Assembly (NCBI GenBank): GCA_017471985.1
Contig: JAFURE010000003.1
Span: forward strand, 1-49,569
Direction: 5' to 3'
Length of the DNA: 49,569 nucleotides
Source: Akkermansia sp.
GTDB taxonomy: Bacteria; Verrucomicrobiota; Verrucomicrobiia; Verrucomicrobiales; Akkermansiaceae
Shown: one piece after another, positions 18,365 to 27,500 of the stretch
How positions within the stretch are numbered: position 1 is the first letter of the stretch
Layout: every line of letters starts with the position of its first letter
Notes under the pieces: model-generated
Databases searched by the model: none
The model's input: only the letters and a program-made list of their open reading frames with translations
Told to the model about the DNA's origin: nothing
Position numbers and translations under genes: made by a program

Positions 18365-18787
18365 TCATTTAATGTTATGGTACACCCGGCAAAGCAGCTC
18401 ATAGAGCATCTGCCTTTCCTCCGGGCTTATTCCCTCCACCATCTGAGAGGTTATCAATTCTATATGCTGCGACAGCGACTCCCTGCATAACCGGGCTTTC
18501 TCGGTCACATAGGCATTCTTCACCCGACCGTCACTGCTGTCAAAAGCTGTTCGCACAAAGCCCTTCTCCTCTAATCGTTGCAGCAACCCCTTCGCCGTTG
18601 TGTGCGACACATTCAGGTACTGCTCAATGCTGCGCTGAGACACGGGACCGCCGCCGCAGGCCTCCAGATACATCAGCACCCGTCCCTGAGCTGCCGTTAC
18701 AGGCATATCGGCACGCAACGAGAACAGAGTCGACACGCGATCTGCTATCAACTTCATCAGGAACGATATGGCTTGTTCTGTCTGCAT
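18365..18787 (-). CDS. MarR-family transcriptional regulator of the efflux operon
   Basis: A 140-residue winged-helix regulator: VTAAQGRVLMYLEACGGGPVSQRSIEQYLNVSHTTAKGLLQRLEEKGFVR (read as consecutive helices) holds the recognition helix SHTTAKGLLQRL, then the wing with FDSSDGRVKNAYVTEKAR. It is the first gene of an operon with the adaptor (19 bases on), pump and channel. Its promoter overlaps a palindromic operator (ATGAAGC half-sites), and the same sequence lies in the promoter of the 18903-19160 gene. The arrangement indicates autorepression plus control of that neighbour, probably relieved by a toxic ligand. Confidence 0.92.
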   Translation of the reverse strand: MQTEQAISFLMKLIADRVSTLFSLRADMPVTAAQGRVLMYLEACGGGPVSQRSIEQYLNVSHTTAKGLLQRLEEKGFVRTAFDSSDGRVKNAYVTEKARLCRESLSQHIELITSQMVEGISPEERQMLYELLCRVYHNIK

Positions 18788-18796
18788 CTTTTTACG

Positions 18797-18825
18797 GCTT
18801 CATGTATTATGAAGCAAGCTTCATA
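18797..18825. promoter_or_regulatory. marR operator: three ATGAAGC/GCTTCAT half-sites
   Basis: GCTTCAT (18797-18803), five bases, ATGAAGC (18809-18815), AA, GCTTCAT (18818-18824). The central pair forms TATGAAGC-AA-GCTTCATA (18808-18825), a perfect palindrome around AA. It sits just downstream of the marR -10 box, where bound repressor would block initiation or escape. The same palindrome recurs at 19180-19195. Confidence 0.8.
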
Positions 18826-18836
18826 TCACAGCAAAA

Positions 18837-18864
18837 AGTATACTCGACCTTTAACGAAAGTCAA
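18837..18864 (-). promoter_or_regulatory. Promoter of the marR-efflux operon
   Basis: On the minus strand, TTGACT (18859-18864), 16 bases, TATACT (18837-18842). The predicted start falls at the edge of the operator at 18797-18825. The leader to the marR ATG is about 40 bases. Confidence 0.78.
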
Positions 18865-18902
18865 GAAAAAACGCCAAACTTTTTGACAAGGATTCCGCCA
18901 TA

Positions 18903-19160
18903 TCAGCACTCGTTACCCAGACGTCGATAACGGTTAAATATCTCGTGACTGTCAGCCCCGTCCGCGGCCAATTCAGCCAGCATCACATCCCTCATGGCCA
19001 CAGCATCTGCAAGTGCTTTCTCAGCACCACCGCTTTTTAAATCCGAAAAATAGCGAACAAACCGTTCTCCATTGCGCGTCAGGCAAAGTCGCCATCCCTT
19101 AAAGGTATAGCCCTGCCCCTGTTCCTGCCCATAGCGGGTTATATGTTTCTCTTTGGTCAT
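18903..19160 (-). CDS. Small AP2-like DNA-binding-fold protein
   Basis: An 85-residue basic protein. The segment YTFKGWRLCLTRNGERFVRYFSDLK followed by SGGAEKALADAVAMRDVMLAEL resembles the short bacterial AP2/ERF-like proteins: a three-stranded sheet built around W-x-L-x-L-x-x-x-G and RYFSD, then one helix with AL--A---RD. Function of these proteins is mostly unknown; DNA binding is inferred from the fold. Its promoter spacer contains the same ATGAAGC-AT-GCTTCAT palindrome as the marR promoter, which makes it a probable member of the MarR regulon even though it is a separate transcript. Confidence 0.72.
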   Translation of the reverse strand: MTKEKHITRYGQEQGQGYTFKGWRLCLTRNGERFVRYFSDLKSGGAEKALADAVAMRDVMLAELAADGADSHEIFNRYRRLGNEC

Positions 19161-19174
19161 AGCTTCTGCCCCTT

Positions 19175-19202
19175 ATTTTATGAAGCATGCTTCATTTGTC
19201 AA
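19175..19202 (-). promoter_or_regulatory. Promoter with a MarR-type operator in the spacer
   Basis: On the minus strand, TTGACA (19197-19202), 16 bases, TAAAAT (19175-19180). The palindrome ATGAAGCATGCTTCAT (19180-19195, perfect 16 bp) occupies the spacer and touches the -10 box, so a bound repressor would exclude RNA polymerase. Confidence 0.82.
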
Positions 19203-19231
19203 GCGTTTTTCTTACAAAAATTAAACATTTT

Positions 19232-19280
19232 GTGTTATATTTTCTAACACCTTGACTAAGGGAGTAAGCAGCGCTATAAA
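19232..19280 (+). promoter_or_regulatory. Promoter and inverted repeat upstream of the wHTH gene
   Basis: TTGACT (19252-19257), 17 bases, TATAAA (19275-19280), then nine bases to the ATG at 19290. Immediately upstream is GTGTTA (19232-19237), seven bases, TAACAC (19245-19250), a perfect inverted repeat that could be an operator for this gene or for the divergent one. Confidence 0.65.
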
Positions 19281-19289
19281 AAAGCAACT

Positions 19290-19616
19290 ATGACTCCAAT
19301 ACCCCACGTTCCAAGGCCGGAGAAGAGCTACAGCCACGCTGTAGCAGAGAATCTGACTTCAAGTGAGTTACAAGTTCTCGCATTATTAAGGAACGGACCG
19401 CCCGGCGGCCTGAGTCTCCGGCAGTTGCAACAGCAGCTCACCCTCCCCATCGCCAAGGTACGCACAATGTGCTGCAATCTCAAAGCACTGGGACTGCTAC
19501 ACATCAGCGATAGCCCCGATGCCGGCCCCTGCACCCTCTATACCCTCACCGCACTGGGACATACACTCCGCCATAGAACAACAGACGGATTTGAGGAAGA
19601 ACGAGGGAAGAATTAA
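19290..19616 (+). CDS. Small winged-helix protein
   Basis: A 108-residue protein with one probable winged helix-turn-helix, residues about 22-95: LTSSELQVLALLRNG, LSLRQLQQQLTLPIAKVRTMCCNLKALGLLH, and a wing ending CTLYTLTALGHTLR, the layout of small MarR/ROK-N-type domains. No ligand domain. The final 15 residues are charged. It is divergent from the AP2-like gene, and the intergenic region has a separate inverted repeat, so it may autoregulate. The start follows a -10 box by only nine bases. Confidence 0.65.
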   Translation: MTPIPHVPRPEKSYSHAVAENLTSSELQVLALLRNGPPGGLSLRQLQQQLTLPIAKVRTMCCNLKALGLLHISDSPDAGPCTLYTLTALGHTLRHRTTDGFEEERGKN

Positions 19617-19666
19617 AAATTCGCACTGCAGCCGCCTAGCAGCATACCTTGCAAGTCGTAAATTGC

Positions 19667-19707
19667 AAAATAAAGGAACCTGCCGCACACGAGGTACAGC
19701 AGGTTCC
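19667..19707 (-). terminator. Rho-independent terminator of rpsP
   Basis: GGAACCTGC (19675-19683), a 15-base loop, GCAGGTTCC (19699-19707). On the minus strand the stem is followed by TTTATTTTGC, about 40 bases after the rpsP stop. Confidence 0.8.
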
Positions 19708-19747
19708 GTTAGAAACAACCAAGAAAAAGCTTTGGTCAGTGGGCGAC

Positions 19748-19993
19748 TCAGGCCTTGGCGGCGCGAGCCTTCTTAATCATAGAAGCCACAGTCTCGGAAG
19801 GCTGGGCACCGTTGGCGATCCACTTCTCCACCTTCTCCAGATCCAGGGTGTAGTTCTCACCCTCGGCCATGGGATTATAGGTACCCACCTGTTCAATGAA
19901 GTCGCCATCACGGCGAGCGCGGCTGTCAACGACAACTACTTTGTAGTAAGGACGGTCCTTAGACCCCTGACGGTTGAGACGAATTGCTACCAT
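19748..19993 (-). CDS. rpsP: 30S ribosomal protein S16
   Basis: An 81-residue S16, the usual length: it starts [41 protein letters not shown] (family signature, read continuously) and ends in an Ala/Lys-rich helix. It binds 16S rRNA in the 30S body early in assembly. Here it is monocistronic, without the rimM-trmD-rplS partners common elsewhere, and is followed by its own terminator. The 5' side (19994-20176) is AT-rich with no further gene that I can see. Confidence 0.97.
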   Translation of the reverse strand: MVAIRLNRQGSKDRPYYKVVVVDSRARRDGDFIEQVGTYNPMAEGENYTLDLEKVEKWIANGAQPSETVASMIKKARAAKA

Positions 19994-20152
19994 AGTAAAA
20001 TGAATGAGATTGGTTGTTCCCCGAGCCGCGGCATATGAGTTAGCGATTGCACGGCGGCAAGGCGGGACGCCAAATTAGCACATCGCGGTTATAATGTCAA
20101 GCATAAAGTCATAAAAAAAAGTTTTTTGTTTTGCGCAGGTCATATTTAACAC

Positions 20153-20182
20153 TTTACAGAGGGGGGCGGATTGAGGTAAAAT
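20153..20182 (+). promoter_or_regulatory. Promoter of the lysozyme-like lipoprotein (leaderless type)
   Basis: TTTACA (20153-20158), 18 bases, TAAAAT (20177-20182). Start codons at 20181 and 20184 overlap or touch the -10 box; the ATG at 20190 lies seven bases beyond it and is the only plausible one for this promoter. Confidence 0.55.
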
Positions 20183-20189
20183 GATGGGC

Positions 20190-21005
20190 ATGAAATGCTG
20201 CGTCCTGTTTTGCCTGCCCCTGCTGACCTCTTGTCTGTCGTACCATTACGCCACGCCGTCGGCAACGAGACCGACCGCCACTCCGCGCGTCGCAGCACAG
20301 CCTGTCAACTTTAACGGCATTGACCTGAATTGGCTGGGGCAGAAAATCTGGCAGAACGAATGTGCCGGTAGTGTGCAGGGGCTGGTGAGCTGGAACGCCG
20401 GCGAGGATTTTCCCTCACTGGGTATCGGGCACTTCATCTGGTACCCGGCCGGTTACAACGGACCGTTCGATGAGAGTTTCCCCACTTTCGTACGCTACGC
20501 TCGCTCTCGTGGTGCTCAGGTGCCGAGTTACTTCAACGGCCCCGCACCGTGGCCGAACAAAGCAGCCTTTCAGGCAGATCGCAGCGGGCGGGCAGATGCC
20601 ATGCGCCGCTGGCTGGCCGGGCACGTACAGTTACAGACTGAGTTCATTATTCTGCGCAGTCGTGCCGCCCTGCCCCGCATGATGCAGGCCAGTCGCAACC
20701 CGCAGGCAGTTCAGGCGCGCTACAGAGCCCTGGCCGCCACCACTCAGGGTTTGTACTGTCTGGTTGACTACGTGAATTTCAAGGGCGAGGGACTCAAACC
20801 CACCGAGCGCTACAATGGTCAGGGCTGGGGACTGCTGCAGGTGCTGGAGGAAATGAAGGGCTACCCGCAGGGACGAGCCGCCACGGCAGAGTTCTCGCGT
20901 GCTGCAGCCACAGTCATGCGCCGCCGGGTAGCCAACTCCCCCGCTGCCCGCGGCGAAAAACGCTGGCTTGCCGGCTGGCTTAACCGCTGCAACACCTACA
21001 GGTAA
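20190..21005 (+). CDS. Lipoprotein with a lysozyme-like signature
   Basis: A 271-residue predicted lipoprotein: MKCCVLFCLPLLTSC has a lipobox (LTSC). A short linker rich in Thr/Pro precedes a globular domain starting IDLNWLGQKIWQNECAGSVQGL and continuing WNAGEDFPSLGIGHFIWYPAG. The order Glu, Asp, GIGH (E, 16 residues, D, 5 residues, GIGH) resembles the T4-lysozyme active-site layout (E11, D20, GIGH), so peptidoglycan hydrolysis is possible; this is a motif-level inference. Similar proteins are conserved hypotheticals in other bacteria. A 57-residue membrane protein gene follows 11 bases later. Confidence 0.72.
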   Translation: MKCCVLFCLPLLTSCLSYHYATPSATRPTATPRVAAQPVNFNGIDLNWLGQKIWQNECAGSVQGLVSWNAGEDFPSLGIGHFIWYPAGYNGPFDESFPTFVRYARSRGAQVPSYFNGPAPWPNKAAFQADRSGRADAMRRWLAGHVQLQTEFIILRSRAALPRMMQASRNPQAVQARYRALAATTQGLYCLVDYVNFKGEGLKPTERYNGQGWGLLQVLEEMKGYPQGRAATAEFSRAAATVMRRRVANSPAARGEKRWLAGWLNRCNTYR

Positions 21006-21016
21006 GCCATAAGCCG

Positions 21017-21190
21017 ATGGATAGTTACCTCCTTTGCAGGATTCTCATCGGGCTCATCGGCGCTGTTGCCGCGCTGGTCGGCTTTACGCACGAAGAGTGG
21101 CTGGAGCGCAATAACCCCAAATTTGCTCTGGGCGTGCTGCTCATCGCGGTGGTCGTGTGCTGTTTCGGCACTCTGATTCTCACCTCATAA
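21017..21190 (+). CDS. Small two-span membrane protein (57 aa)
   Basis: The reading frame begins MDSYLLCRILIGLIGAVAAL and ends GTLILTS. Two hydrophobic segments (about residues 4-22 and 38-56) flank a short charged loop (THEEWLERNNPKF). It lies 11 bases after the lysozyme-like lipoprotein and is probably co-transcribed. A membrane partner for that hydrolase is conceivable, but nothing in the sequence proves it. Confidence 0.6.
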   Translation: MDSYLLCRILIGLIGAVAALVGFTHEEWLERNNPKFALGVLLIAVVVCCFGTLILTS

Positions 21191-21213
21191 CCCACCCGAC
21201 CTCCTCACTATTC

Positions 21214-21286
21214 AACCCCTTCGGGGTTCGCACTTATTAACCAACTGCTAGCCATTCCCCCCCCGGAAAGTTATATACTTTCCGGG
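21214..21286 (+). terminator. Two hairpins in the 21191-21439 gap
   Basis: AACCCC-TTC-GGGGTT (21214-21228) is a short stem after the 57-residue gene. CCCGGAAAGT-TATAT-ACTTTCCGGG (21262-21286) is a perfect 10-bp stem. Neither has a good T tract. The second may be a terminator, a processing site or an operator. The rest of the gap to 21439 shows nothing I can name. Confidence 0.45.
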
Positions 21287-21439
21287 CAAGCTTACCGGCT
21301 CTGAGGAGAGGGGCATCGACACACACATTGCAGCCTTACACATCAGATTTGATATTCTGCGTCTTATAACACAAATAACAAAATCTCCCGCATTAATTCG
21401 TCATAAAGGAACAAAAAGCGGCATTTTTAATCTTTATTC

Positions 21440-21468
21440 TTGCAGTAGGATTTAAAATGCGCTATCTT
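21440..21468 (+). promoter_or_regulatory. Candidate promoter of the giant protease gene
   Basis: TTGCAG (21440-21445), 17 bases, TATCTT (21463-21468). It lies inside the longest open frame but upstream of the signal-peptide ATG (21538), giving a leader of about 65 bases that includes GGTC-TCA-GACC. Confidence 0.4.
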
Positions 21469-21537
21469 ACGAGTGGTCTCAGACCGGACGACCTATCGTT
21501 TTTCGAATCAGAAAATATCGACCATACGTTATTCGCA

Positions 21538-24500
21538 ATGAAACTGCATCTTCCCCTTTCCCTCCGCAAGTGCCTGCTGATCGTTTGTGCCGCCACCGCT
21601 GCCACTACCGCCTGGGGCGGTGGTATGCATGAGGACGTAGACAAGCGCACCTACTCCGACTTCGGTCAGAACAAAGGGCGATTCCGCGTCACCGGCATCA
21701 GCTCCATGCTGCAGGCCATCCGCGATAAAGACGGCGGCATTGCCATGCCCAAGGCAAACGGCGAGGTCACCTGGGTACTCCCGGAAGAACAGGGAATGAT
21801 TAACTTCGCCGGGAGTCTGGATTACGGAGCCACCGGAACGCCATGTCACGGTGCCGCCGCAGCCTTCGGCGCCAACTATCTGGTTACCGTAGCGCACAAT
21901 CCCGGATTCAGTGCGGCTTTCGGCACAACTCAGGTGGGAAGCGATCATACCATCAAATACAGCACCGTTCAAATCACGGAAAAAGACATGGTGAGCGCGG
22001 CTGATTGGGGTCTGTACCGCCAGAATAAGATTTTTACCGATGTTGTCGGAGCCTATAATTACAGCGGTGTATCTTCCGAACAGCAGGACAGCAATGAAAA
22101 CGGCATTCCCGACATCAAAGAACAGCTCGAGGGTGAACTGATGTACCGCGCATTTGCCGGTAATGTTGCCGTCTGGAAAAAAGATGGGAAGCTGGTCGAT
22201 GCCGGCTCGCCCTATACTACCATTCTGGGCGGCATCTCCACCATACGTGCCATTGCCATCACAACAGAGGGACTCATCTTCGGCGACTGGAATTTGAAGC
22301 CCGAATCCTCCTGGGTCAATGAATCAGCACCGCTGCCAACCAACGGTCAGGGTGGTGACTCCGGTTCCCCGGTCTACGTTTACAACAAGGAAGCCGGACG
22401 CTATGAATACATTTTCTCCCTGCGAGCCGGCAATTTTACAACTTACTCTGTAGCTCACGGCTCCATCGACTTCGCTAATGAAATTCTGGACACGCACAGC
22501 GTCGAGGTGAACATGAGCACCACGAGCCCGGCACAGCTGGGAACTGTCTCCAACGGCCGAGGGGCCATTACGGTGGGCGATAACAAGTACGAGCACCTGG
22601 CGGTAGATTCCGGCAGCCACACGTGGAAAGATCTCTCAGCCGTAAAAGACAACAATAACTGGTACGCCTACGGGAATCATTACCAGAATGGCATTAGCGG
22701 TCTGGGCAACACCCAGAACCTGATATTCACCGGCAACGGCGGTAAGTATGAAATTCTCCTGAATGACACGGTTGACACCGGTGTAGGCTATCTGGAGTTC
22801 AACAATGGCAACTTCACCATCAAAAACGCAGATGGGGGCGATTTCATGCTCAATTCAGCGGGATACGTGATTAACAAAGGGGCTGAAGTCCACGTGCAGC
22901 TGACCAACCCGGCAAATTACATGCGCGAATGGCGCAAGAACGGTGAGGGTGATTTGTACATTGAGGGCGAGGGAGATAACAACATTCTGCTGGCAGTCGG
23001 CGGCGGCGGCACCACCTACCTGAATCGGCAAAACGGCCACGCCGCCTACAATGTTCTGGCCAGTAGCGGTGCAACGGTAGTTATTTCGGACATCAACCAG
23101 ATTGAGCGCGCCTTCACTTTCGGGCTCAACGGTGGCACGCTGGACATGCACGGCAACTCCATGGATTGGTACACCACCAATACCCATATTGAAGGTGATG
23201 GTTTCAGCATCAATGCCCTGACGGATGATGCCCGCATCGTCAACAGCAGCGACAGCACTACCTTAACCTACAAACAAGCCGGTAACAGCACCTGGAAAGG
23301 CTCACTGAAGGATTCCGCCAAGGGCTCGCTGAGTGTCATCGCAGACATGGGCGCCGACTCCGTATGGACCATGAACAGCATCTGCACCGACCTCAGCAAC
23401 AACGAGGACAGCTCCTTCACCGTCAAGAGCGGCACCGTTGTTCTGGCCGGTACAAACACCGAACACGGTACCGGCTCCGTCCCGTACAGTGATGCCATCT
23501 TCTTCTCAGAGGACGACTGGCACTACGCCGATGCCAAGATGAACGTCACGGTGGAAGACGGAGCAACCTTCCGCCTGGGAACACACGCCCGCGTTAAGGG
23601 GGATATCACCGTCAAGACCGGCGGTACCTATGTGATGAATGAAGGCGTGCACCATCAGCTGGAATACATCGAGGGCGGCATTGTCAAGGAAAACACTCAG
23701 CAATGGGCTGAATACTACGGTCACCGGGGTAACACTACGCTGGCAGGCGGTGCGCTCAAGGTCGAGTTTGCCGACAAGACAACAGCAACTCACACCTACG
23801 ACGGCAACATCACCGGAGAGGGCACCGTCACCGTGAATGCAGCTAACAGCATGCTCTACCTGACAGGCAACAACACCTTCACCGGCTCCCGCAGCGTTCT
23901 CGGCGGCACGCTGATGGTGGAAGATGCTGCGGCTGCCGGCAGTCAGGAATGGTACGTTGGTGAAAAGGCCGCACTGGCTGCCCACAATTCTGACGGAAAT
24001 ACGGCGCTGAACTATATTACCGGCGACTCCAACGGCGTGCTGGCACTCACGCAAAACCAGCTCACGCAAGTTGATACCTCCGAGCACAAGAACCTCATCA
24101 TCGGTGCGCTCGCAGGGCAAACCATCGAATACGGCGTACAAGACACCGGTGAGCAGTTGACGGCAGTCGACAATGCCTGGCGACTGGGCGGCGGCGGCGG
24201 TGAACTGGTGGTGAACTATCACCTCACCGGTAACAACACGCTCATTCTCGGCAACAACCATACCAAGGGTACGGTCATCCTTACCAATACACGCAACGAC
24301 TTCACCGGAGGTGTTGACTTTGCCGGTGGCGGCGTGACACTCGAGTATACGAGTGAGGATGTCATCAAGAACGTGGTCCTGAGTCTGAGTTACGGTAACC
24401 GAGTGGCCATGGGCAACCTGCTTTCCAATGTCAAAACGGAATCGGAAGGTATTCTGCTGCAAAATCAGTCGACACAGGACATTGACCTCAGTCGCCATCG

Positions 24501-27500
24501 CAATCTCTCGCTCGGCACAAAGAGCGACCTGAGCTATTCCGGCAACATAACCATTTCTGACAATCAGGCCTACAGACTTTCTGCGGCCGACGGCACATTT
24601 ACCATCCACTCCGAAATCGGTGGTGCACACGACCTTATTGTGGATGCTCAGGGGTACACGGGGGGAACAGTTCACCTCTCCAATCTCAGCAATCTCACCG
24701 GAAATATCACCGTTATGGGCAATGATGGAATGCATAGCTCCATTGACAGTGGGGCGGTCTCTCTCAAAGTTACTCAGAACAACGCACTGGACTCAGTTTC
24801 CTGTATTACCCTGAAAGACGGCGGCACATTGAACATTGATTCAACAACCCAGAAAATCAATAAACTGGTGTTGGAAGAAGGCGGCTCTCTCATCGGCAAC
24901 TACAGAGAAAACAATACGGACCCCATCGCCAGCGAGATACACATGACCATCGATTCCATGGCTGACCTCAAGGGGCAGCTTAAAGTGGAAGTCATTCACA
25001 AATACGGTGATAATGTATTAGAACTGAACAACGGCACCAACAATACCAGTAACCTGCAGTACAGAAATCTGTATGTGGAGGAAGGTGATGTGAAACTGAC
25101 CCAGCAGTACTCCAGCGTAGGCTTCCTCCATATCAGAGGCAACACGCTTGACATGAACGGCAAAAACCTCACGCTGGGAACAGTTTATGCCGAAGACGGC
25201 GCATATATTGATGCCTCTGATTCCGGGTCCGGCTTCGGGGGCACCAGTGCTCTTCGTGCCACATCGGGCACGGTTACGCTGGACAACGGTGGGAACGACG
25301 TTACGCTTGCCGGTGTTGTAAGCGCGACCAACGGCGCCACGCTGAAACTCATCGGCTCGGGCAAATGGAATCTGACGGGGTCCGCCTACAACTCCTCCAC
25401 CGGAACGCTGCGTATCGAGGGTGCCACTCAACTGGATTTCACCTACGGCAACAAGGGGACGTATACCTATTATTCCGCTTTTAACATTATGAGCGGTATA
25501 CTGGATTTGGATACAGATATTCAAACGCTCCGGGCGGCGTCTGACAAAGTCACCCAACACATGACATTTGAGACAATTAAGCTCAATGGTCAGAATCTGA
25601 CGTTAAGAGAAAAGAGCATGAGTGCCACCTGGATTATCAGCAATCTGGACTCCGGTGCCACGTCCGGTTCTACGCTCACCTGGGAAGCAAGCCAGACCAA
25701 TACGGCTACCTATGCCGACCGAGAAAGCTCAGATGTCACCCTGTACCCAACCGTCACCAACGCTTCGCGCCTGATTCTGAATGGCGACAACCGGTTTAAC
25801 GGTAGCGTGGTAGCCAAACGTACAGCCAACGGCAGCGGGTTCTGTACTTTTGTGGAACTGGCGCATGACAACGCGCTCAAGAATGCCACTCTGGACATGC
25901 AGAGCATCTCCGGTTCCACTATAGCACTGGCAGTCAATACGAACAATGCTAAAATCATGGGACTTACAGGTGATGAAAACTCCTATGCTTACAGCGGTGC
26001 TTCCTCTGACATCAAACTTGACAGCGCCCGTGAGGGTGACGGCAAAAACACGCTGACTATCACCGGCAGCGGGAACTACAACTACAAGGGTGCCGTCAAC
26101 GGGCTGAACCTCGCCATGGACGGCACAGGGACCCAGATTTTCAGCGGCAGCGATATCAAAGCTCAGAATATCTCAGCCCTGCAAGGCAACATGGAGTTCA
26201 CCCATGCTCCCACGGTGGCGGGCACCATCAGCATCGCTCAGGGTGCCACACTGAAACTGAGTGATCGCTACAGCCTGAACGCAGGAGGAACACTGGCATT
26301 GATTGCCGGGAACGGCACGCAGGGCACGCTGACCGGCACCCTGGTACTCAACGGCGGCACGCTGGAATTTGACAGCACGGTGCTGAATGCCACCACCTCG
26401 CTGTTGAACGCCACCACTGAATACGGAGCTGACTTCAGGAGTCAGGCCATCAGCTTCAGCAACCACCAATCGCTTGAGCATGGCGTTACCTATGCCCTGC
26501 TCTCCGGCGACTGGAGCGAGCATGATGCCCACCTGGCCGACAATATGCCGGATTACCTTGCCGGCAGCACCTTCGCAGGCGACAGTAACGGACTGAAAGT
26601 CACCATACGCTTTGCCGACGGGTTCGCAGAATGGCAGGATGATTATTCCGTGTTCAGCGCAGGGGAAACCGTACTGTTCCGCGACCACGAGCCATCCAAA
26701 ACCCTTCAGTTCACCAGCGCAACCAATGCGGAAGGCCTGCGCTTCACGAACAACGAAACCTACACCTTCTCCGGCAGCGATGTCACGCTCAGCGGCGACC
26801 TGAATGTAGAAAGCGGCAAGTTGGTGCTCAACAACAAGCTGACAGCAGCAGACTACACCGCTGCCAAGGGTGAAGTGGAGATTGCCGCCTCCGGCACGCT
26901 GGTACTGACCGATACCCAGGAGACCACCGCCACCGTCAACAACATCTCCGGCACCGGTACCGTGCAGATTAAGCTCGACACCACCAATAACACCTATAAC
27001 AACAAGCTCGCCATTGATGAGGATTTTGAGGGCACAACCCATGTAACGGCCGGCAACCTCACGCTCACGGGCAGCAGCTTCGGCAGCACCCTGAAACTGG
27101 CGAATGGCGTCAATGCCCAGATAACGGCAAAAACGACTATTGACGGTAATCTGGAGCTGGAAGGTAAAACAGAAGTACACCAGAACAGCGGCAATAACCT
27201 TACCGTCAACGGAGATGTGACCGGCAGCAACGGCACCTGGGAACGCAGAGGGGGCGGCACGCTGGATATCAACGGCTCTGTCTCGCTGGCAGGCTTCGAC
27301 ACAGGCTCTGATAACACCACCTCCAACTTCAACGGCACCACCTCCATTGCCACCGTCACGCTTGACCAGAGCAACATTACCGCCAACTTCAACGGCAACG
27401 CTACCGTGGAAACACTCAATCCGAGCGGGAACAACGTGACTCTGGGTGGCAAGGGCAACCTCAGCGTCCGCAACTTCAACCTGGCCGGCGGAAAGAGCGT

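Noticed and set aside
21457..21537. 27-residue N-terminal extension of the giant protease
   Set aside because: It overlaps the candidate promoter and would bury the signal peptide, which begins at 21538.
23506..24735. 409-codon open frame on - within the giant protease gene
   Set aside because: Antisense to the repetitive beta-helix region; the frame is open only because of repeat codon composition.
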